A stretch of 8,660 bases of DNA from JBEKHI01 sp050012355 (GTDB taxonomy: Bacteria; Actinomycetota; Actinomycetes; Streptosporangiales; Streptosporangiaceae): contig JBEKHI010000462.1 of assembly GCA_050012355.1 (NCBI GenBank), positions 1 to 8,660 of the forward strand. The letters are read 5' to 3'. The notes beneath the pieces were generated by a model. It was not told the origin of the DNA and did not search any database. It saw nothing but the letters and a program-made list of their open reading frames with translations. The position numbers and the translations under genes were made by a program. Within the stretch, counting starts at the first letter, position 1, and the number at the start of each line of letters is the position of its first letter. Shown piece by piece: positions 6,445 through 8,660 of the stretch.

Positions 6445-7560
6445 ATGAGCAGTGTCCGGGTTCTGGTCGGTACGCGTAAGGGTGCGTTCGTGCTGACGTC
6501 GGACGGCAAGCGCGAGCGGTGGCAGGTCAGCGGGCCTCATTTTGAGGGCTGGGAGATCTACCACGTCAAGGGATCACCGGCCGACCCGGAACGGCTGTAC
6601 GCGTCGCAGTCCAGCGGCTGGTCCGGGCAGGTGATCCAGCGTTCCGATGACGGCGGCGCGACGTGGGAGCCGGTCGGCAACGAGCTCCGTTATGACGGTG
6701 TCCCCGGGACGCACCAGTGGTACGACGGGACCCCGCATCCGTGGGAGTTCGCGCGGGTCTGGCATCTGGAGCCGTCGCTGGATGATCCGGATACGGTCTA
6801 TGCCGGGGTGGAAGACGCCGGGCTGTTCGTGTCGGCCGATGGCGGGTGGCAGTGGCAGGAGCTGCCCGGGCTGCGCTGCCACGATTCGGGGCCGTCGTGG
6901 CAGCCGGGCGCGGGCGGGATGTGCCTGCACACGATCATCCTGGATCCCGGCACGCCGGGCCGGATGTTTGCCGCCATTTCGGCGGCGGGCGCGTTCCGGT
7001 CTGATGACGCGGGCCAGACGTGGCGGCCGGTGAACCGGGGCCTGCGCTCGGACGGCATCCCTGACCCTGATGCCGAGGTCGGGCATTGCGTGCACCGCCT
7101 CGCGATGCACCCCGCCCGTCCAGGCGTGCTGTACATGCAAAAGCACTGGGATGTCATGCGCAGCGATGATGCGGGTGAATCGTGGCACGAGGTCAGCGGC
7201 AACCTGCCGACCGATTTCGGGTTCCCGATCGACGTGCACGCGCATGAGCCGGACACCGTCTACGTGGTCCCGATCACCAGCGATTCGGTGCATTTCCCGC
7301 CGGAAGGGAAGCTGCGCGTCTACCGCAGCCGGACCGGCGGGGACGACTGGGAGGCGCTCACCAGCGGGCTGCCGCAGGAGCACTGCTACGTCAACGTGCT
7401 GCGTGACGCGATGGCTGTGGACTCGCTCGATGCCTGCGGGGTGTACTTCGGCACCACCGGCGGACAGGTGTACGCCTCGGCCGACGCCGGGGACAGCTGG
7501 GCGCCCATCGTGCGGGATCTTCCGGCTGTGCTGTCGGTTGAGGTCCAGACGCTGTCATGA
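6445..7560 (+). CDS. Six-Asp-box beta-propeller protein (sialidase/BNR-repeat-like), cytoplasmic
   Basis: A 371-residue protein beginning VRVLVGTRKGAFVLTSDGKR. Six Asp-box (BNR) motifs of the form SxDxGxxW occur at residues 67-74 (SDDGGATW), 130-137, 186-193, 240-247, 295-302 (degenerate, SRTGGDDW) and 345-352, at 49-63 residue intervals, which predicts a beta-propeller. Annotation pipelines often name such proteins exo-alpha-sialidase or glycosyl hydrolase, but I see no sialidase arginine triad or FRIP motif, and there is no signal peptide, so glycosidase activity is doubtful. Conserved-looking His/Trp/Cys-rich segments (GTHQWYDGTPHPWEFARVWH; GMCLHTIIL; GHCVHRLAMHP) may form a binding or active site. 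The stop overlaps the next start as ATGA, implying translational coupling with a MoaD-like protein, which may be a partner or substrate. Function unknown; the fold call is firm, the role is not. Confidence 0.85.
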   Translation: MSSVRVLVGTRKGAFVLTSDGKRERWQVSGPHFEGWEIYHVKGSPADPERLYASQSSGWSGQVIQRSDDGGATWEPVGNELRYDGVPGTHQWYDGTPHPWEFARVWHLEPSLDDPDTVYAGVEDAGLFVSADGGWQWQELPGLRCHDSGPSWQPGAGGMCLHTIILDPGTPGRMFAAISAAGAFRSDDAGQTWRPVNRGLRSDGIPDPDAEVGHCVHRLAMHPARPGVLYMQKHWDVMRSDDAGESWHEVSGNLPTDFGFPIDVHAHEPDTVYVVPITSDSVHFPPEGKLRVYRSRTGGDDWEALTSGLPQEHCYVNVLRDAMAVDSLDACGVYFGTTGGQVYASADAGDSWAPIVRDLPAVLSVEVQTLS

Positions 7561-7853
7561 TCAGGGTGGTACTTCCCGGGCACCTGCGGGCGCTCGCGCG
7601 GATCGACGGCGAGGTCGCACTGGACGTGCAGGGCCCGGTCACCCAGCGGTCGGTCCTGGACGCGCTGGAGGCCAGCTACCCGGTGCTGCGCGGGACGATC
7701 CGCGGCCACCAGGGCGGCCCGCGCCGGGCGTTCATCCGGTTCTTCGCCTGCGAGCGGGACCTGTCCCACGACCAGCCCGACACCCCGCTACCCGAGGCAG
7801 TGGCCGCCGGCGTCGAGCCCTATCTGATCGTCGGCGCGATGGCAGGCGGTTAG
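7557..7853 (+). CDS. MoaD/ThiS-family beta-grasp protein with C-terminal Gly-Gly
   Basis: A 98-residue protein starting MIRVVLPGHLRALARIDGEV, with the family's SVLDALEASYPVLRG helix region (32-46), FIRFFACERDL (59-69) and a C-terminus EPYLIVGAMAGG. The terminal Gly97-Gly98 is the hallmark of MoaD, ThiS and other sulfur carriers that are adenylated by an E1-like enzyme and converted to a thiocarboxylate. The fit to MoaD is good, though it is slightly longer than the usual 80-90 residues. The ATG overlaps the TGA of the propeller gene (ATGA) and no good ribosome site lies before it, so translation probably depends on the upstream gene. No MoaE, MoeB/ThiF-like E1 or other Moco-synthesis gene is present here, so it may not be the housekeeping MoaD. 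It could supply sulfur to, or be conjugated to, a partner; either is speculation. A sulfite oxidase needing Moco lies two genes upstream. Confidence 0.85.
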   Translation: MIRVVLPGHLRALARIDGEVALDVQGPVTQRSVLDALEASYPVLRGTIRGHQGGPRRAFIRFFACERDLSHDQPDTPLPEAVAAGVEPYLIVGAMAGG

Positions 7854-7875
7854 CCATCCGCCCGCGCCGCCTGTC
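7841..7875 (+). terminator. Hairpin at the end of the MoaD-like gene
   Basis: GGCAGGCGG (7841-7849) pairs with CCGCCTGTC (7867-7875), 9 bp with one G-U pair and a 17-nt loop that contains the stop codon. No U-tract follows. Actinobacterial terminators often lack one, and the position just at the end of the operon fits, but the evidence is only the stem. Confidence 0.35.
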
Positions 7876-8055
7876 ACTTCTCGGTCTATCTGGCGCGGCG
7901 GGATGCAGCTGATCTTCGCGCGCCACTTGCCGGCGAGGTTGTCAGTCGTTCATGATCTCCCATTTGAAGCGGCGATTTTCGGGGCTGGCTTGTTCGAGGA
8001 CCAGTCGCGGAGATTCTCGAACCTGGCGCGGTAGTAGCGGATCCGCCCGCAGGGG

Positions 8056-8658
8056 TCAGAACCGGGCTTTGAGCTCGTCCAGTTCTCGTGCCCGTGCGCT
8101 GAGCTTCGCGTAGGCCGGCCGTGCGCGGATGCGGGCCAGGACCCAGCCGATAGCTTCCGCCCGGCTGGCCGCGATGCCCGCGGTTATCAGCGTGTCCAGC
8201 ATCTCCAGGTCCACGGGTCCGAGCCTGATACCAGCTGGGGTGAGATCCTGCTTGCGCCCGGCTCGGTCGTGCGGGTGGCACAGCCGCTGCCTGATCCAGC
8301 ATTGGCGGCTGTTCTCGCCGAACCAGAACTCGAGGTAGGTGGCGCCGGGAAGCTTCTCCGTAAGCTCGCGGTGAAGTCCGCGGATCATCGCCTCGTGGTC
8401 TCGCTCCCAGGCCGGGTCTTCCCCGGCCTCATCGATAAATACCCGGACCAGCAGATCTCCCGGCTCGACCCACGGGTCGTCGCCGTGCTGCAGCAATGCG
8501 ACCCGCTGCACCCCGTCGTCGGGGAAATGCTCCTTTACCAGCTCATCGAGCCTGCCTTGCGACTGGTCCTGCACGGCCCGGTCCAGGCCCGCCCGCACCT
8601 GGGACTCGCCGAGCTTCCACGCCCGCTCGCTGAGCTTCGCGTAGGTCGGCTGCTCGCG
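8056..8658 (-). CDS. Hypothetical protein with ribbon-helix-helix-like C-terminus and internal repeat, 5' end outside the window
   Basis: The frame is open to the right edge (201 residues visible; the GTG at 8598 is internal). The stop is TGA at 8056-8058. Counting from the edge, residues 1-19 read REQPTYAKLSERAWKLGES. A middle alpha/beta part follows, with VQRVALLQHGDDPWVEPGDL, LLVRVFIDEAGEDPAW, and LTEKLPGATYLEFWFGEN. A C-terminal part, LEMLDTLITAGIAASRAEAI then GWVLARIRARPAYAKLSARA, resembles CopG/ribbon-helix-helix segments that bind DNA as dimers. Residues 178 onward repeat residues 1 onward (PTYAKLSERA against PAYAKLSARA), so the protein seems built from units of 177 residues, and another helix-rich segment is expected just beyond the edge. 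I recall similar hypothetical proteins in actinobacteria, but none with known function. No partner gene is visible; the 202 bp between it and the MoaD-like gene hold nothing I recognise besides the hairpin. Confidence 0.7.
   Translation of the reverse strand, partial: REQPTYAKLSERAWKLGESQVRAGLDRAVQDQSQGRLDELVKEHFPDDGVQRVALLQHGDDPWVEPGDLLVRVFIDEAGEDPAWERDHEAMIRGLHRELTEKLPGATYLEFWFGENSRQCWIRQRLCHPHDRAGRKQDLTPAGIRLGPVDLEMLDTLITAGIAASRAEAIGWVLARIRARPAYAKLSARARELDELKARF
8090..8129. repeat. Imperfect direct repeat, copy 1 (inside the minus-strand hypothetical gene)
   Basis: This 40-bp stretch matches 8621-8660 at 34 of 40 positions, including an exact GCTGAGCTTCGCGTAGG core. The offset is 531 bp, exactly 177 codons, so the repeat is in frame and encodes the PxYAKLSxRA motif. 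Confidence 0.7.
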
Positions 8659-8660
8659 GA
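8621..8660. repeat. Imperfect direct repeat, copy 2 (at the right edge)
   Basis: Partner of 8090-8129; it probably extends past the window. Encodes QPTYAKLSERAW on the minus strand. Confidence 0.7.

Noticed and set aside
6445..7560. Assigning true exo-alpha-sialidase activity to the Asp-box protein
   Set aside because: Asp boxes mark the propeller fold only; no FRIP motif, arginine triad or secretion signal was found.
1..8660. CRISPR arrays, tRNA/rRNA genes, transposases or att-like terminal repeats
   Set aside because: None seen: no regularly spaced short repeats, no cloverleaf, no transposase or integrase motifs. The only clear direct repeat is inside one coding region.

Overview
The window comes from a GC-rich actinobacterium. 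Coding regions show strong G/C preference at third codon positions, GTG starts are common, and the families present (CoA-transferase III paired with a citrate-synthase-like protein, ArsR with a CVC metal motif, MoaD-like small protein, ribbon-helix-helix-like protein) are all frequent in that phylum. No RNA gene, IS element, integrase or CRISPR array could be seen. The genus cannot be fixed from the sequence alone.

Layout. (1) 2-2357, plus strand: the C-terminal three quarters of a citrate-synthase family enzyme, then a 49-bp gap holding a perfect 14-bp palindrome, then a 463-residue family III CoA-transferase. The pair suggests acyl-CoA or organic-acid metabolism. (2) 2372-3663: a gene graveyard. 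It holds a minus-strand TetX-like flavin monooxygenase that has lost its N-terminal FAD-binding segment and has two frameshifts; a plus-strand ArsR regulator that lost its start region at the same point; and two small pieces of a GNAT acetyltransferase whose middle is gone. The monooxygenase and ArsR meet head to head near 3160-3170, as if one deletion removed the shared divergent promoter and both gene starts. (3) 3664-3845: a gene-free leader with an AT-rich patch that may be a promoter. (4) 3846-6133, plus strand: a Tat-exported sulfite-oxidase-family molybdoenzyme followed by a TauE/SafE (TSUP) permease whose frame is broken by one extra G. Together they look like a sulfite export and oxidation module. 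(5) 6445-7853, plus strand: a cytoplasmic six-Asp-box beta-propeller protein whose stop overlaps, as ATGA, the start of a MoaD/ThiS-like beta-grasp protein ending in Gly-Gly. This tightly coupled pair has no function I can assign and is the best candidate for an undescribed system. (6) 8056 to the right edge, minus strand: a hypothetical protein with a ribbon-helix-helix-like C-terminus. It shows an in-frame internal repeat of 177 codons and runs off the window.

How the parts may work together (inference): regions 4 and 5 are co-directional and share a sulfur/molybdenum-cofactor theme, with a Moco enzyme, a sulfite transporter and a sulfur-carrier-like protein. The 311-bp gap before region 5 and its own strong ribosome binding site mean it may nevertheless be a separate transcription unit.
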